Source: an uncultured Clostridia bacterium
Lineage (GTDB): Bacteria; Bacillota; Clostridia; Oscillospirales; CAG-382
Assembly (NCBI GenBank): GCA_944375955.1
Contig: CALWBE010000051.1
Location: forward strand, 1 to 53,834
Reading direction: 5' to 3'
DNA length: 53,834 nt
The position numbers were made by a program, and so were the translations under genes. This document shows positions 16,933 to 25,996 of the stretch, piece after piece. Under the pieces are notes generated by a model. It saw nothing but the letters and a program-made list of their open reading frames with translations, searched no databases and was not told the DNA's origin. Positions within the stretch are counted from its first letter, which is position 1, and every line of letters begins with the position of its first letter.

Positions 16933-18786
16933 ATGAGTATGTTTAATCCAGATCTTCTTGCTTCAAAAGTTGTGCCGTTCGAGAAATTCAAACCATTTCT
17001 GACAGTAAGCGGCGGCCATGCTTCGTTTCCCGACAAAAATTCAGAGCAAGGGAAAAGTCTTATAGCTGAAGGAGAAAAAGCACTTAAATACATTCCCGGT
17101 ATACTTCCACTGTCTAAATACAGAATGTTTACCGATAACGGAGACAGAAAAGAATACGAATCTCTTTATTTTGAGCGCCGGAATATGCTGCTTAATCTTA
17201 TTGCCGCAGAGCTGTGTGAAAAAGAAGGCAGATTCATTAAGAAAATTATGGACTTGCTTTTTGCAATATGCGAAGAATCAACATGGGTAATCCCGGCTCA
17301 CAATTACAGTGTATCGAATCATTATAATACAGTAATTGCAAAAATGCCGGAACCGGTAGGCGAAAACGTATGGGCAATCGATCTGTTTTCAGCCGCAACC
17401 GGCGCTTTGGTAGCTTTGGCGTATTATTTTTTCCGTGATACTTTTGAGAAAGAGATACCTCGCTTATTTAACGAGCGCATAATATACGAGCTTAACAAAA
17501 AGATAATAAAGCCTTATTTATCTACCATCGAATTATGGTGGATGGGATATATATCACCTAATGTAAACAACTGGAACCCTTGGATAAATTCAAGCATTAT
17601 GACAGTAGCCGCTTATGCCGTTCATGACTTGGAAACAAGAAAAGCACTTGTGCGCAAATGTGCGGAAAGTATCAATTTTTATACGAATTCCCTGCCTTCC
17701 GACGGAGGCTGCGATGAAGGACCGAACTATTGGGGCGCGGCGGGCGCATGCGTCGTTGAGTTTGCCGAACTGTGCTATGATATTACAGGCGGAAAATATT
17801 CAGTTTTTAAAAATAAGCAGCTTATAGATGCAGTAAAGTACGTAACAAAAGTAAACATTGCGGGAAACTATTATTTTAACTGTGCGGATGCTCATCCCGA
17901 ATCAGTTCAGAATTACAGCATGATAAGGCGATTCGGAAAACTTTCGGGAGATCAAACTGTTTACAGCTTCGGAAACGAGATGCTGAAACATGAAAAAATA
18001 CACAAGCTCGGAAATTCACATCAGCCCGATCCCGGTATACGCGCGCTTCTTGATCTTGCTCCGGATTTGTCAGTATCATATACAGCCGAAAAAACAGCAT
18101 ATCTGCCCGCGCTTCAGATAGCGGCGGTACGCTCTTGCAATGACGCCGGAAAAGGCTTTTATCTCGGAATCAAGGGAGGTCACAACGCCGAAAACCACAA
18201 TCATTTCGACGTGGGAAATTTTATTGTTTATCATGACGGAAAGCCGGTGATAATCGATCCGGGAGTAGGAACATATACAAAATTTACATTTATGGCTGAA
18301 ACCCGGTATAAGATGTTTGCGTTCCGCACCGAAGATCATAATCTTCCAACCATAAACGGAGAAGGACAGTGGACTGAACGCGAGCATCATGCGGACAATT
18401 TTTCTTTTGACGAGAAAAACGGTACGGTTTCAGTAGAACTGAAAAACGCATATAAAAATAAAAAGGAGATCGAGTCATATCTCCGCACGGTATCGCTGAA
18501 AAACGACAAAATCGATGTGTTTGATGAGATAAAGCTGAAGAAATCCGGCAGCGCGGTTTTCAGATACTGGCTTATCGATAAACCGGAAAAGATATCTGAT
18601 AATGAAATACGGCTTTCAGGCAAAATAACAATGAAAATATCTGAAGGTTTTAATGTTTCAATAGATGAAATCGCAATAGAAGATATATCCTTCAAAAACG
18701 ACTGGAACAGGGATTACTTTTACAGAATAACTATAAATCCGGCAAAAGCCGGCAAAAATATAGCGCTTCATACAGAAATAAAGTAA
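16933..18786 (+). CDS. Heparinase II/III-like polysaccharide lyase
   Basis: The protein has 617 residues and an AGGAGGTGA ribosome site; the gap to the previous gene is 24 bases. The N-terminal half is helical (alpha/alpha toroid) and contains CDEGPNYWG (260-268). The C-terminal half begins with the family hallmark HNAENHNHFDVGNF (His417 on) and the IIDPGVGTY strand of heparinase II/III-type beta-sandwich domains. These enzymes break uronate-containing glycans by beta-elimination. There is no signal peptide, so it would act on imported oligosaccharides. Its exact polysaccharide-lyase family cannot be fixed by eye. Confidence 0.88.
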   Translation: MSMFNPDLLASKVVPFEKFKPFLTVSGGHASFPDKNSEQGKSLIAEGEKALKYIPGILPLSKYRMFTDNGDRKEYESLYFERRNMLLNLIAAELCEKEGRFIKKIMDLLFAICEESTWVIPAHNYSVSNHYNTVIAKMPEPVGENVWAIDLFSAATGALVALAYYFFRDTFEKEIPRLFNERIIYELNKKIIKPYLSTIELWWMGYISPNVNNWNPWINSSIMTVAAYAVHDLETRKALVRKCAESINFYTNSLPSDGGCDEGPNYWGAAGACVVEFAELCYDITGGKYSVFKNKQLIDAVKYVTKVNIAGNYYFNCADAHPESVQNYSMIRRFGKLSGDQTVYSFGNEMLKHEKIHKLGNSHQPDPGIRALLDLAPDLSVSYTAEKTAYLPALQIAAVRSCNDAGKGFYLGIKGGHNAENHNHFDVGNFIVYHDGKPVIIDPGVGTYTKFTFMAETRYKMFAFRTEDHNLPTINGEGQWTEREHHADNFSFDEKNGTVSVELKNAYKNKKEIESYLRTVSLKNDKIDVFDEIKLKKSGSAVFRYWLIDKPEKISDNEIRLSGKITMKISEGFNVSIDEIAIEDISFKNDWNRDYFYRITINPAKAGKNIALHTEIK

Positions 18787-18830
18787 AAGCGCGGATATCA
18801 AGCAGTATAAAATTATTTTTCCGGAGCATT

Positions 18831-19682
18831 ATGAATACGAATTACGACAATCAAATTAAAACACAAGATTTAAAAAACATGGCGCACTACGGCAATGTAC
18901 GGCGGCTTTTAAGCTTTGTAAGACGCGCTGTCGATGATTATGACATGATATCCGACGGCGATAAGATCGCCGTCGGTATATCAGGCGGAAAAGATTCGCT
19001 GGCACTTTTATGCGCGCTTGCAGAACTTAGAATATTCTATCCGAAAAAATTTGAGCTTTTTGCAGTTCATCTCGATCCGGCATTTTACAACGCCGGATTC
19101 TGCTCAGAAGACGACTCTTTGAGAAATATAAACAGTCTTAAAGAATTTTCGGAATCCCTTATGGTTCCGTTTACGGTTATAAAGACAGATATAGCACAGA
19201 TAATTTTCAAGGTTCGCTGCGAAGCAAATCCATGTTCGCTTTGCTCAAGAATGAGGCGCGGCGCCCTTCATAATGCCGCAAAATCACTCGGATGCAATAA
19301 AATGGCTCTGGGGCATCATTTTGACGATGCGGTGGAAACATTTATAATGAATCTTTTCAACGAAGGCCGTATAGGCAGTTTTTCTCCCGTAACATATCTT
19401 GACAGACGCGATATAACTATTATCCGTCCTCTCATATATTGTCCGGAAAAAAGCATCAAATATTACGTAAGCCATACCGACGGCATGCCGGTTATCGAAA
19501 GTCCGTGTCCGGCGGATCATGACTCTGAAAGGCAGAGAGTAAAAGATCTTCTTTACAGGCTTGAAAAAGATTATGACGGTCTTAAGCACCGAATTTTCGG
19601 CGCTATGCAGCGTTCGGATATAGACGGATTCGGACTTTGCGGGAAAACGCCGTATAAAGATATCGGCAATGAAAAAAAATAA
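18831..19682 (+). CDS. ttcA: TtcA-like tRNA 2-thiocytidine synthetase family protein
   Basis: The protein has 283 residues. SGGKDS (51-56) is the PP-loop that binds ATP. NPCSLCSRMRRGAL has the paired cysteines C135 and C138, and C226 lies in ESPCPADHDSERQR; TtcA proteins hold an iron-sulfur cluster with such cysteines. GHHFDDAVETF is also typical. TtcA thiolates C32 of some tRNAs. It follows the lyase gene by 44 bases and may be cotranscribed, although its job is unrelated to glycans. Other members of this family exist, so the exact substrate is not certain. Confidence 0.85.
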   Translation: MNTNYDNQIKTQDLKNMAHYGNVRRLLSFVRRAVDDYDMISDGDKIAVGISGGKDSLALLCALAELRIFYPKKFELFAVHLDPAFYNAGFCSEDDSLRNINSLKEFSESLMVPFTVIKTDIAQIIFKVRCEANPCSLCSRMRRGALHNAAKSLGCNKMALGHHFDDAVETFIMNLFNEGRIGSFSPVTYLDRRDITIIRPLIYCPEKSIKYYVSHTDGMPVIESPCPADHDSERQRVKDLLYRLEKDYDGLKHRIFGAMQRSDIDGFGLCGKTPYKDIGNEKK

Positions 19683-19718
19683 TTCAATACAAATATAAAA
19701 GACAGAGGTAAAATTTAT

Positions 19719-20486
19719 ATGAAACTTAAAATAATGTCGTTTAATTTAAGATTTAATGTGGCGTCAGACGGCATAAACAGTTTTGACGGAAGAAAAAACC
19801 GCGTAAAAGAAACAATAATATATGAAAAGCCGGATGTAATAGGATTTCAGGAAGCATCGGACGGAATGACCGAATGGCTTAAAAGCGCGATAAAATCAAA
19901 ATATGAAATAGTAGGTACGGGAAGAAATGCCGACAGAACAGGAGAAGGCGCGAGAATAGCATATAATAAAAAGAAATTCGAGCTTTTAAGTCTTGATACA
20001 AAATGGCTGTCAGAAACTCCCGATATACCTGCCAGCAGATATTCGGTTGATCAGAGCCTGTGTCCGAGAGTTTATACGGTTATAGAACTTATAGAAAAAA
20101 AATCCAGAAAAATTTTCCGTCTGTATAACGTCCACCTTGACCATGAGGGAGAGTCGGCAAAACTGTGCGGAGCCGTCCAGCTGATTCAGCGAATGGCGGA
20201 AGATAACAGAAGACTTCTGTGCGTCAATATTCTTACAGGAGATTTTAATGCGCTGCCAGAATCAAATACGATAAAAACAATATCTGCTCATCTAAACGAT
20301 CTCACTTCGGAAATATCGGGAACATTTCACAACTACGGGAAATACACCGGAGAAAAAGCGATAAAAATAGACTATATTTTTACTGACGGAGAAAAAGCCG
20401 ACAAATCGTATGCAGTTCCCGATGAATCGGTAAACGGAGTGTACATTTCAGATCATTATCCTATCTGCGCTTTTGTAAAAATATAA
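19719..20486 (+). CDS. Endonuclease/exonuclease/phosphatase (EEP) family hydrolase
   Basis: The protein has 255 residues. The EEP fold motifs are in order: MSFNLRFN at the start, GFQEA (Glu45), YNVHLDHEG, TGDFNA and SDHYPI near the end. The family includes DNA repair nucleases, sphingomyelinases and inositol phosphatases. This compact form without signal peptide is common in Clostridia and Bacteroidetes and is often found beside glycan genes; its substrate is unknown. It lies 36 bases after the ttcA-like gene, so it probably ends this operon. Confidence 0.85.
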   Translation: MKLKIMSFNLRFNVASDGINSFDGRKNRVKETIIYEKPDVIGFQEASDGMTEWLKSAIKSKYEIVGTGRNADRTGEGARIAYNKKKFELLSLDTKWLSETPDIPASRYSVDQSLCPRVYTVIELIEKKSRKIFRLYNVHLDHEGESAKLCGAVQLIQRMAEDNRRLLCVNILTGDFNALPESNTIKTISAHLNDLTSEISGTFHNYGKYTGEKAIKIDYIFTDGEKADKSYAVPDESVNGVYISDHYPICAFVKI

Positions 20487-20608
20487 AAAATCGGCATATC
20501 TCACTATTATTTTTTATTTAAAAATACCATGTTATCCGCATAGATAAGTATAATCCGGTATAAAATAGAAATATATTTCCCCATTTTATACCCGGAGGTG
20601 ACGGATAC

Positions 20609-20797
20609 TTGACAGATAGAAACAAACAGAAGCATAAAGCGGTTTACCGTGAAGTAGTAGAGCGCTATTGTCATGTTATCGACAGGAATACGGTTATTGT
20701 CAAAACAATAAACTGCGACGACAGCGTAGTTTCCGAATGTATGAACAGCGACAAATGCAAACTTTACGGTGGATGCCGGAATGCAAAATTCAAATAA
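20609..20797 (+). CDS. Small Cys-rich protein, TTG start
   Basis: The frame encodes 62 residues from TTG at 20609; GGAGG at 20594-20598 is 10 bases before it and there is no ATG that fits. The C-terminal third has four cysteines (NCDDSVVSECMNSDKCKLYGGC) that could bind a metal. The N-terminal half is charged (RNKQKHKAVYREVVERY). It lies 35 bases before the D-lactate dehydrogenase start. I do not know the family. Small proteins with this C-terminal Cys pattern seem to occur in related bacteria, but this is a memory-based impression. Confidence 0.65.
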   Translation: MTDRNKQKHKAVYREVVERYCHVIDRNTVIVKTINCDDSVVSECMNSDKCKLYGGCRNAKFK

Positions 20798-20832
20798 CAA
20801 ATATAATTTTAAAATATAAGGACATAAAACAC

Positions 20833-21867
20833 ATGCATAAGTTTGCTTTTTTTGATACAAAACCATATGACAGACCCGGATTTGAGAAATATTCCGAAGG
20901 AACTGATATAGAGTTTAAATTTTTCGAGACAAAGCTGGATGAAGATACAGCAGGGCTTGCCGAAGGCTGCGAAGGAGTAGTAGTTTTTGTAAACGACACG
21001 GTAAACGCGGCAGTAATCGATAAGCTTTACTCAATGGGAATAAGGCTTATAGCGTTAAGATGTGCCGGATTCAACAACGTCGACACACGCGCGGCCTTCG
21101 AGAAAATCCATATTGTAAGAGTTCCGGCATATTCCCCTTACGCCGTAGCCGAACACGCAATGGCAATGCTTTTGTGTTCATTAAGGCGTATCCATAAAGC
21201 ATATAACCGCACAAGAGAGTTTAATTTTTCATTAAACGGATTCACCGGTTTTGATCTGCACGGCAAAACTGTAGGCGTTATAGGCACCGGAAAGATAGGT
21301 CGGGTGTTTATAGATATATGCCGAGGCTTCGGAATGAAGGTTATCGCATATGATCCGTATCCCGCAAAAGATTCCGGAATAGACTATGTAAGCCTTGACG
21401 AGCTTTTTGCAAGCGCCGATATTATATCGCTTCACTGTCCTCTCACCAAAGAGACCGAATATATTATAAATAAAGATTCCATAAAGCTTATGAAAAAAGG
21501 CGTATTTATAATAAATACCTCGCGAGGACAGCTGATAGACACCGATGATCTTATAGAAGGAATAAAGAATAAAATTATCGGAGCGGCATGTCTTGACGTA
21601 TATGAAGAAGAATCAAATATATTTTTTGAAGATAATTCAGGTCATATAATGCAGGATGATACTCTTGCACGTCTTATTTCAATGCCGAATGTAATACTTA
21701 CTTCGCATCAGGCGTTTCTTACATCCGACGCACTTGAAAATATAGCTAAAATAACAATAGAAAACATACAGGCGTTTCTTAATGGAAACGAAATCAAAAA
21801 CGAGCTGTGCTATCACTGCGGAAAAAGCGATATATGCAAGAAAGAACGCGCAGGCAAATGTTTTTAA
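20833..21867 (+). CDS. ldhA: D-lactate dehydrogenase (D-2-hydroxyacid dehydrogenase)
   Basis: I start at ATG 20833 (MHKFAFFDTKPYD), with AAGGA at 20818-20822; this gives 344 residues, as usual for the family. The NAD-binding loop GVIGTGKIGRVF, the substrate-binding region LRCAGFNNVD, the VYEEES motif and the catalytic HQAFLT are all present. It reduces pyruvate to D-lactate and re-oxidises NADH. The last 20 residues form a Cys tail, C326-x2-C329-x5-C335-x7-C343, not part of the catalytic fold; it may bind a metal. A terminator follows directly. Confidence 0.92.
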   Translation: MHKFAFFDTKPYDRPGFEKYSEGTDIEFKFFETKLDEDTAGLAEGCEGVVVFVNDTVNAAVIDKLYSMGIRLIALRCAGFNNVDTRAAFEKIHIVRVPAYSPYAVAEHAMAMLLCSLRRIHKAYNRTREFNFSLNGFTGFDLHGKTVGVIGTGKIGRVFIDICRGFGMKVIAYDPYPAKDSGIDYVSLDELFASADIISLHCPLTKETEYIINKDSIKLMKKGVFIINTSRGQLIDTDDLIEGIKNKIIGAACLDVYEEESNIFFEDNSGHIMQDDTLARLISMPNVILTSHQAFLTSDALENIAKITIENIQAFLNGNEIKNELCYHCGKSDICKKERAGKCF

Positions 21868-21880
21868 TTTAAAGTAAAGA

Positions 21881-21927
21881 AAAATTCCCTTCATTCCTTA
21901 TCATTATCGGAACGAAGGGAATTTTTT
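21881..21927. terminator. Terminator after ldhA
   Basis: AAAATTCCCTTC pairs with GAAGGGAATTTT, and the stem continues through ATTCC/GGAAC with one mismatch; a T-run ends it. It lies between converging genes and can act in both directions. Confidence 0.85.
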
Positions 21928-21959
21928 ATTAAATAGCTGATAATTTATTAAAAGCTATA

Positions 21960-23114
21960 TCAATTCTCAGCGCAAAGGCGCGAAAAGAGTTTTTCGGCGG
22001 CAATTTCTTTAGAATATATCTGTGCGTCACTGCCGGCAAGTTTTCCTATATCCGAAAGCTTTGATAAAATTCCGATCTCGCTTTTTGCTTCTTTTTTAAG
22101 CTTTTTTAAAAGGGCTGCACCGTCTTGAGAACACCCAAGCAAAAGCGCGCTTTCCGGAATTTTTTCAAGATCGGCCTTTAATGTTCCCATAAGGGCGAAA
22201 AGTATAATCCTTCTTAGTCTTGCGTCGGTCATGTGCTTTGCCTTAAGAGATAAATAAAAATCATCATAATTGCCGCAGTTGTATACCGCCTTTACGATTT
22301 TTGCGGCATAACCGTAAGGCATATCGGCTGTTTCTGCCAGGTTATTTATATCAGACATTAAAAGCCTTGCCGAAACTGCTGAATAAAATTTTTCTTTATC
22401 AATTGACGTCATTTTGTTCGAGCTGAAATATTCAGCAACATCAGCCGGGCAATATCTATTTAATATATCGGCATTTCCCAAGCTTCTTAAAAATCCAGCA
22501 GAAGCGTATTTTCCTTCATTGTCCGGAACGCCGTCATGAAATGCGCCTTTTCGAGGTATGGGAATAAGAATGGGATGTTTCCCAATAGAAAGCGCGGCTT
22601 TTGCATATTCCACTCCGAGAATGCTGTTCGGAGAAGATAACAAAGCCGCCGTCTTTTCTCCGTATTTTTCTAAAATATACTCATATCTTGCCCTTGCATA
22701 TCCTATATTTCCGGATGATTTTACAATATCTGATATCCTGTCGGCACTTTTACTGTCAAGAAGTATCTCTGCCGCTTCGTAAAAATCTTTTTCGCCTGAG
22801 TTTTCATTCTCAGTTCCGAATGCAATCGCGCTGCAAAGTCCCGATCTTAAAAGTATCGCCGCCGCGCTTGACGCAAACCGCTCCGCGGTGGAGCAGGAAA
22901 ACGGGAACGGATTTTCAAAAACAATATCGGCTCCGTGAGAAACCGCCCAGCCGGCGCGCAGCTTTTTGTCCGCGCAGGCATATTCGCCGCGCTGAACAAA
23001 ATTGCCGCTCATAACGCATACGGTTTTTTCTCCTCTTAATTTTCCCGCCTGTGAAAGCAGATATTCATGACCGTTGTGAAAAGGATTGAATTCGCAGACT
23101 ATTCCTACCGCCAT
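21960..23114 (-). CDS. tmcAL: tRNA(Met) cytidine acetate ligase
   Basis: The protein has 384 residues. The N-terminus MAVGIVCEFNPFHNGH with the nucleotidyltransferase HxGH motif (13-16), then VMSGNFVQRGE and the HGADIVFENPFPFSCSTAERFA segment, identify the TmcAL (YlbM) family. It activates acetate with ATP and forms N4-acetylcytidine at the wobble position of elongator tRNA-Met. It is the last gene of a leftward run with cca and rnmV and starts 8 bases after the lipoprotein stop. Confidence 0.92.
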   Translation of the reverse strand: MAVGIVCEFNPFHNGHEYLLSQAGKLRGEKTVCVMSGNFVQRGEYACADKKLRAGWAVSHGADIVFENPFPFSCSTAERFASSAAAILLRSGLCSAIAFGTENENSGEKDFYEAAEILLDSKSADRISDIVKSSGNIGYARARYEYILEKYGEKTAALLSSPNSILGVEYAKAALSIGKHPILIPIPRKGAFHDGVPDNEGKYASAGFLRSLGNADILNRYCPADVAEYFSSNKMTSIDKEKFYSAVSARLLMSDINNLAETADMPYGYAAKIVKAVYNCGNYDDFYLSLKAKHMTDARLRRIILFALMGTLKADLEKIPESALLLGCSQDGAALLKKLKKEAKSEIGILSKLSDIGKLAGSDAQIYSKEIAAEKLFSRLCAEN

Positions 23115-23122
23115 TTTTTCTC

Positions 23123-23809
23123 TTACCGTCCGTAATATTCGTCAAAATATGTGTCTTCGTCGACAAGCTTATAATTCTTCGGAATTTCAAGCCAGCCCTC
23201 CGGTATATCTTCCGAAAAAGCCGCGACATCCCGTTCTACCGACTTGTCGCCGCTGTAATCGACAATAGCCATAAGATTTCCGCTGTCGTTTGTAAAGATT
23301 TTCACTCCGCAGTCTTGTCCGCTTATGGTTTTGCATGTATATTCGTCGTATGAATGCTCTTTTCCTGTGGCAAGAACTTCACTGCCAGACGAAGCATAAA
23401 CCGCGGTTGAATAATCTACCGCGCCCATAAGGCCGCCGTCTGATGCTGTGTCTGCTTTAAAATACACTTCATTTTCGTCATCTATAAAATATGTGACGCC
23501 GTCTATCAGTATGGTATGCGACTCGCTTCCGCCTACATTTGAACGGCTTTCAATTGTATCACCTCTGCGCGCAACCGTATTGTATATTATTACACCGTTT
23601 AATAAAAGCGATATATCAAGATAATATTCCTCGTTGGCAAGCGCTTCAATATACGGTTTGGCGGGATAATCTCCCGGAATTTCTATTCTCTCTTTTTTGT
23701 CGTTTTTATTTACGTCATCAGACGCCGAACACGAGAAAAGACATGCCGCGCACAATGATAATGCGGTCATCATTAAAACTATTCTTTTTGATATTTTTAT
23801 ATTATTCAT
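23123..23809 (-). CDS. Predicted lipoprotein of unknown function
   Basis: The protein has 228 residues. A lipoprotein signal peptide with the lipobox LFSC puts the acylated cysteine near residue 27, followed by an Asn/Asp/Lys-rich linker. The mature part alternates beta strands (YYLDISLLLNGVIIYNTVARR, HTILIDGVTYFI) in a way that recalls LolA/DUF4412-like outer-layer lipoproteins. The start overlaps the cca end by 8 bases, so it is cotranscribed with tRNA genes despite having an envelope location. No function is assigned. Confidence 0.8.
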   Translation of the reverse strand: MNNIKISKRIVLMMTALSLCAACLFSCSASDDVNKNDKKERIEIPGDYPAKPYIEALANEEYYLDISLLLNGVIIYNTVARRGDTIESRSNVGGSESHTILIDGVTYFIDDENEVYFKADTASDGGLMGAVDYSTAVYASSGSEVLATGKEHSYDEYTCKTISGQDCGVKIFTNDSGNLMAIVDYSGDKSVERDVAAFSEDIPEGWLEIPKNYKLVDEDTYFDEYYGR

Positions 23810-25031
23810 GTTTTATACCGTCCTTTATATCTTTTACATATTTTAATAACGTCTCACGGTCATTTTTAACTTTTCCGGAACATGCGGATATCAAAAGTGT
23901 TTTTAACGCTTTTCCTATCTCCGCTCCGCAAAAGCCTGCATTTCTCATATCTTCCCCTGATACTGCAAGTTCGGAAACGGTTTTGGGAATAGCTTTATCT
24001 TCAAATATATGTGAAAAGCTTTCATATTCCCCGAAAATTTTAAGGTATTCCGCCGCAAAATATCCGTGCCTCGAAATAATCTGAAAAATATTTTCGAAAG
24101 TTACCGCTCCGCCGCAAAAATCAAATATCTTCTTATATTCCGCAATCGACGATTTTTCGGACGATGAAATTTTAAGCTCTGAAATTATTTTTTTAAATTC
24201 TCCTAAAGGCCGAAAACGCAGAATATAAAAAAGCTTTTCGCAAAAACCGCCTTTAACAGAATCAATGCCGTTTTCCGCAAAGTTTCCCACAATTTCCGAA
24301 AATACCGCATAAAACTCGTGAAAAATTGCCTCGGTTTGCCCATTTTTCAGCAATTTTCGAAGTTCTTCGACTTTTCTCTCGCCTGAAATATATTTAATGA
24401 GTTCCCGTTTTTCAATTATCGCCTGCGCGGTTTTATTTTCAATATTAAATGAAAGCTCGGCAGAAAATCTCAGCGCACGCAAAATTCTGAGCGCATCCTC
24501 CTCAAATCTGTCCGACGGGTTTCCGACACACCGAATTATCTTTTTTTCAATATCTTTTTTGCCGCCGAAATAATCAAGAATATTTACGTCTCCGTCAAAA
24601 TTTTCAGCCGCCGCAAGGCTGTTTACCGTAAAATCGCGCCTTTTAAGATCCTCTTCAAGACTGTTTACAAATTTAACCTGCGACGGATGGCGGTGATCAG
24701 TATATCCGGATTCACAGCGGTACGGCGTTATTTCTATCTGTTCGGAAGATTTATCGCCAAATGTTCCAGCCTGCACGCCTACCGTTCCGCACGATCCCCC
24801 TATAAGACGCGCATCAAAGCCGCACTCCGAAAGTATTCCTATTATATCTCCGCTTTTCGCATTTGTTGTAAGATCAAAATCATTAGCGGAACGTCCCATA
24901 ATAAAATCCCTTACGCATCCGCCTACAAAATACGCCTCATAACCCCTCTTCATTAAAAGTGCCGCAGCTTTTCTTGCTTCCCTTGGGAAAAACATTTCGA
25001 AGCGTTCCTTGCTTTCAGAAAATATATTCAT
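23802..25031 (-). CDS. cca: CCA tRNA nucleotidyltransferase
   Basis: The protein has 409 residues. The class II nucleotidyltransferase head is clear: YFVGGCVRDFIMG (GG at 37-38) and NDFDLTT (Asp51, Asp53). RRDFTVNSLA and the DRFEEDALRILRALRFSAEL helix follow, as in all CCA-adding enzymes. It adds or repairs the 3' CCA end of tRNAs. The start overlaps the RNase M5 stop by 4 bases (ATGA). A tail domain of about 180 residues is somewhat diverged. Confidence 0.95.
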   Translation of the reverse strand: MNIFSESKERFEMFFPREARKAAALLMKRGYEAYFVGGCVRDFIMGRSANDFDLTTNAKSGDIIGILSECGFDARLIGGSCGTVGVQAGTFGDKSSEQIEITPYRCESGYTDHRHPSQVKFVNSLEEDLKRRDFTVNSLAAAENFDGDVNILDYFGGKKDIEKKIIRCVGNPSDRFEEDALRILRALRFSAELSFNIENKTAQAIIEKRELIKYISGERKVEELRKLLKNGQTEAIFHEFYAVFSEIVGNFAENGIDSVKGGFCEKLFYILRFRPLGEFKKIISELKISSSEKSSIAEYKKIFDFCGGAVTFENIFQIISRHGYFAAEYLKIFGEYESFSHIFEDKAIPKTVSELAVSGEDMRNAGFCGAEIGKALKTLLISACSGKVKNDRETLLKYVKDIKDGIKHE

Positions 25032-25657
25032 TTTTTCCCCTCTTTGACATTTTCTGCTTTTATACCTGATAAAAAGCCTTCTATATCCTGCTTTCCCACT
25101 CCGATAATCTCAAGTGCCGCAATCAGCGCGTTAGGCGACAAGCCGCTCGGAAGTCTCAGTTTTCTGCAAAGCTCCTCACGCATTTCTGAACTGTTTTTTC
25201 CTCCGGAAAGCCCAAGCTCATAAAGATATGCTTTCGTTACCGGATCTTTTTGCTGTGCTGTATCTCCTTCAAACATCTCGTCTATGTGCGCGTTGAGAAT
25301 TATTTCCCTAAGCGTCTGAGCAGTCATTCCTTCAACTCCCAAAAGTCCGTCCTTTGATTCTTTTGTCTTGCGTTTTTCCTTGCCTTTTATTTCGGGTATG
25401 TAAAGGTGTTTCACTCGCTCGGAAGGCAGCATCCCCTTAAGCTTTGACCTGATAAAATGCCCGGCTTTGTCACTGTCGGTTATTATAACAAGTCCGCGTG
25501 ATTCGCAAAGCCTTTTTATAAGCTGCTTTTTTTCTTCATTGTTAAAAACAGAAAATCCGTCGGTTGTCAGTATCGTTCCGTCAATAACGGATGAAAGTTT
25601 TATTTTATCATATTTCCCTTCACACAACACGGCGCATCCGATTTTTATTTTTTCCAT
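25028..25657 (-). CDS. rnmV: Ribonuclease M5
   Basis: The protein has 209 residues. The N-terminal Toprim domain carries the catalytic glutamate in CEGKYD (Glu13) and the TDSDKAG motif (Asp61, Asp63), followed by HLYIPE and the C-terminal domain of the M5 family. It matures 5S rRNA in Bacillota. It is often linked to ksgA, which is not here; instead it sits directly upstream of cca. The start ATG has only a weak ribosome site (GGATATGGAA). Confidence 0.9.
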   Translation of the reverse strand: MEKIKIGCAVLCEGKYDKIKLSSVIDGTILTTDGFSVFNNEEKKQLIKRLCESRGLVIITDSDKAGHFIRSKLKGMLPSERVKHLYIPEIKGKEKRKTKESKDGLLGVEGMTAQTLREIILNAHIDEMFEGDTAQQKDPVTKAYLYELGLSGGKNSSEMREELCRKLRLPSGLSPNALIAALEIIGVGKQDIEGFLSGIKAENVKEGKK

Positions 25658-25692
25658 ATCCGGGGTTTTAATATCCTCCGCTTTTTATATTT

Positions 25693-25929
25693 TTAATTAT
25701 TATTCATATCCGAATCCTTGTGCGAATAATCAACAATTACTTTGCGGCATACTCTGCACAGCCATGCTTCGGCTGCCGAACCGTTTAAATAAGAATATTC
25801 TGCAAGGCAAACCGCTTCTTTATGTAAAAACGCCCGGTTAAAAAAACATTTTTTCCTTTGCCAGTTTAGCTCATGACTGCTTTGTATGACACCGCATTCC
25901 ATATCGGCGCCGCAGTACGGACATTTCAT
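25693..25929 (-). CDS. Small zinc-ribbon protein (DUF6487-like)
   Basis: The protein has 78 residues. It starts MKCPYCGADMECG and carries a second pair of cysteines in WLCRVCRKVIVDY, so a zinc ribbon is likely. A GGAG ribosome site precedes it. It lies 35 bases before rnmV and 67 bases after the queG-like gene, within the leftward operon. The role is unknown. Confidence 0.8.
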   Translation of the reverse strand: MKCPYCGADMECGVIQSSHELNWQRKKCFFNRAFLHKEAVCLAEYSYLNGSAAEAWLCRVCRKVIVDYSHKDSDMNNN

Positions 25930-25996
25930 TATTATTTTTCTCCTTTTAAATTAAGTAAAATTATACCCTCTATCGCCATACGCAATATTGATTTTT

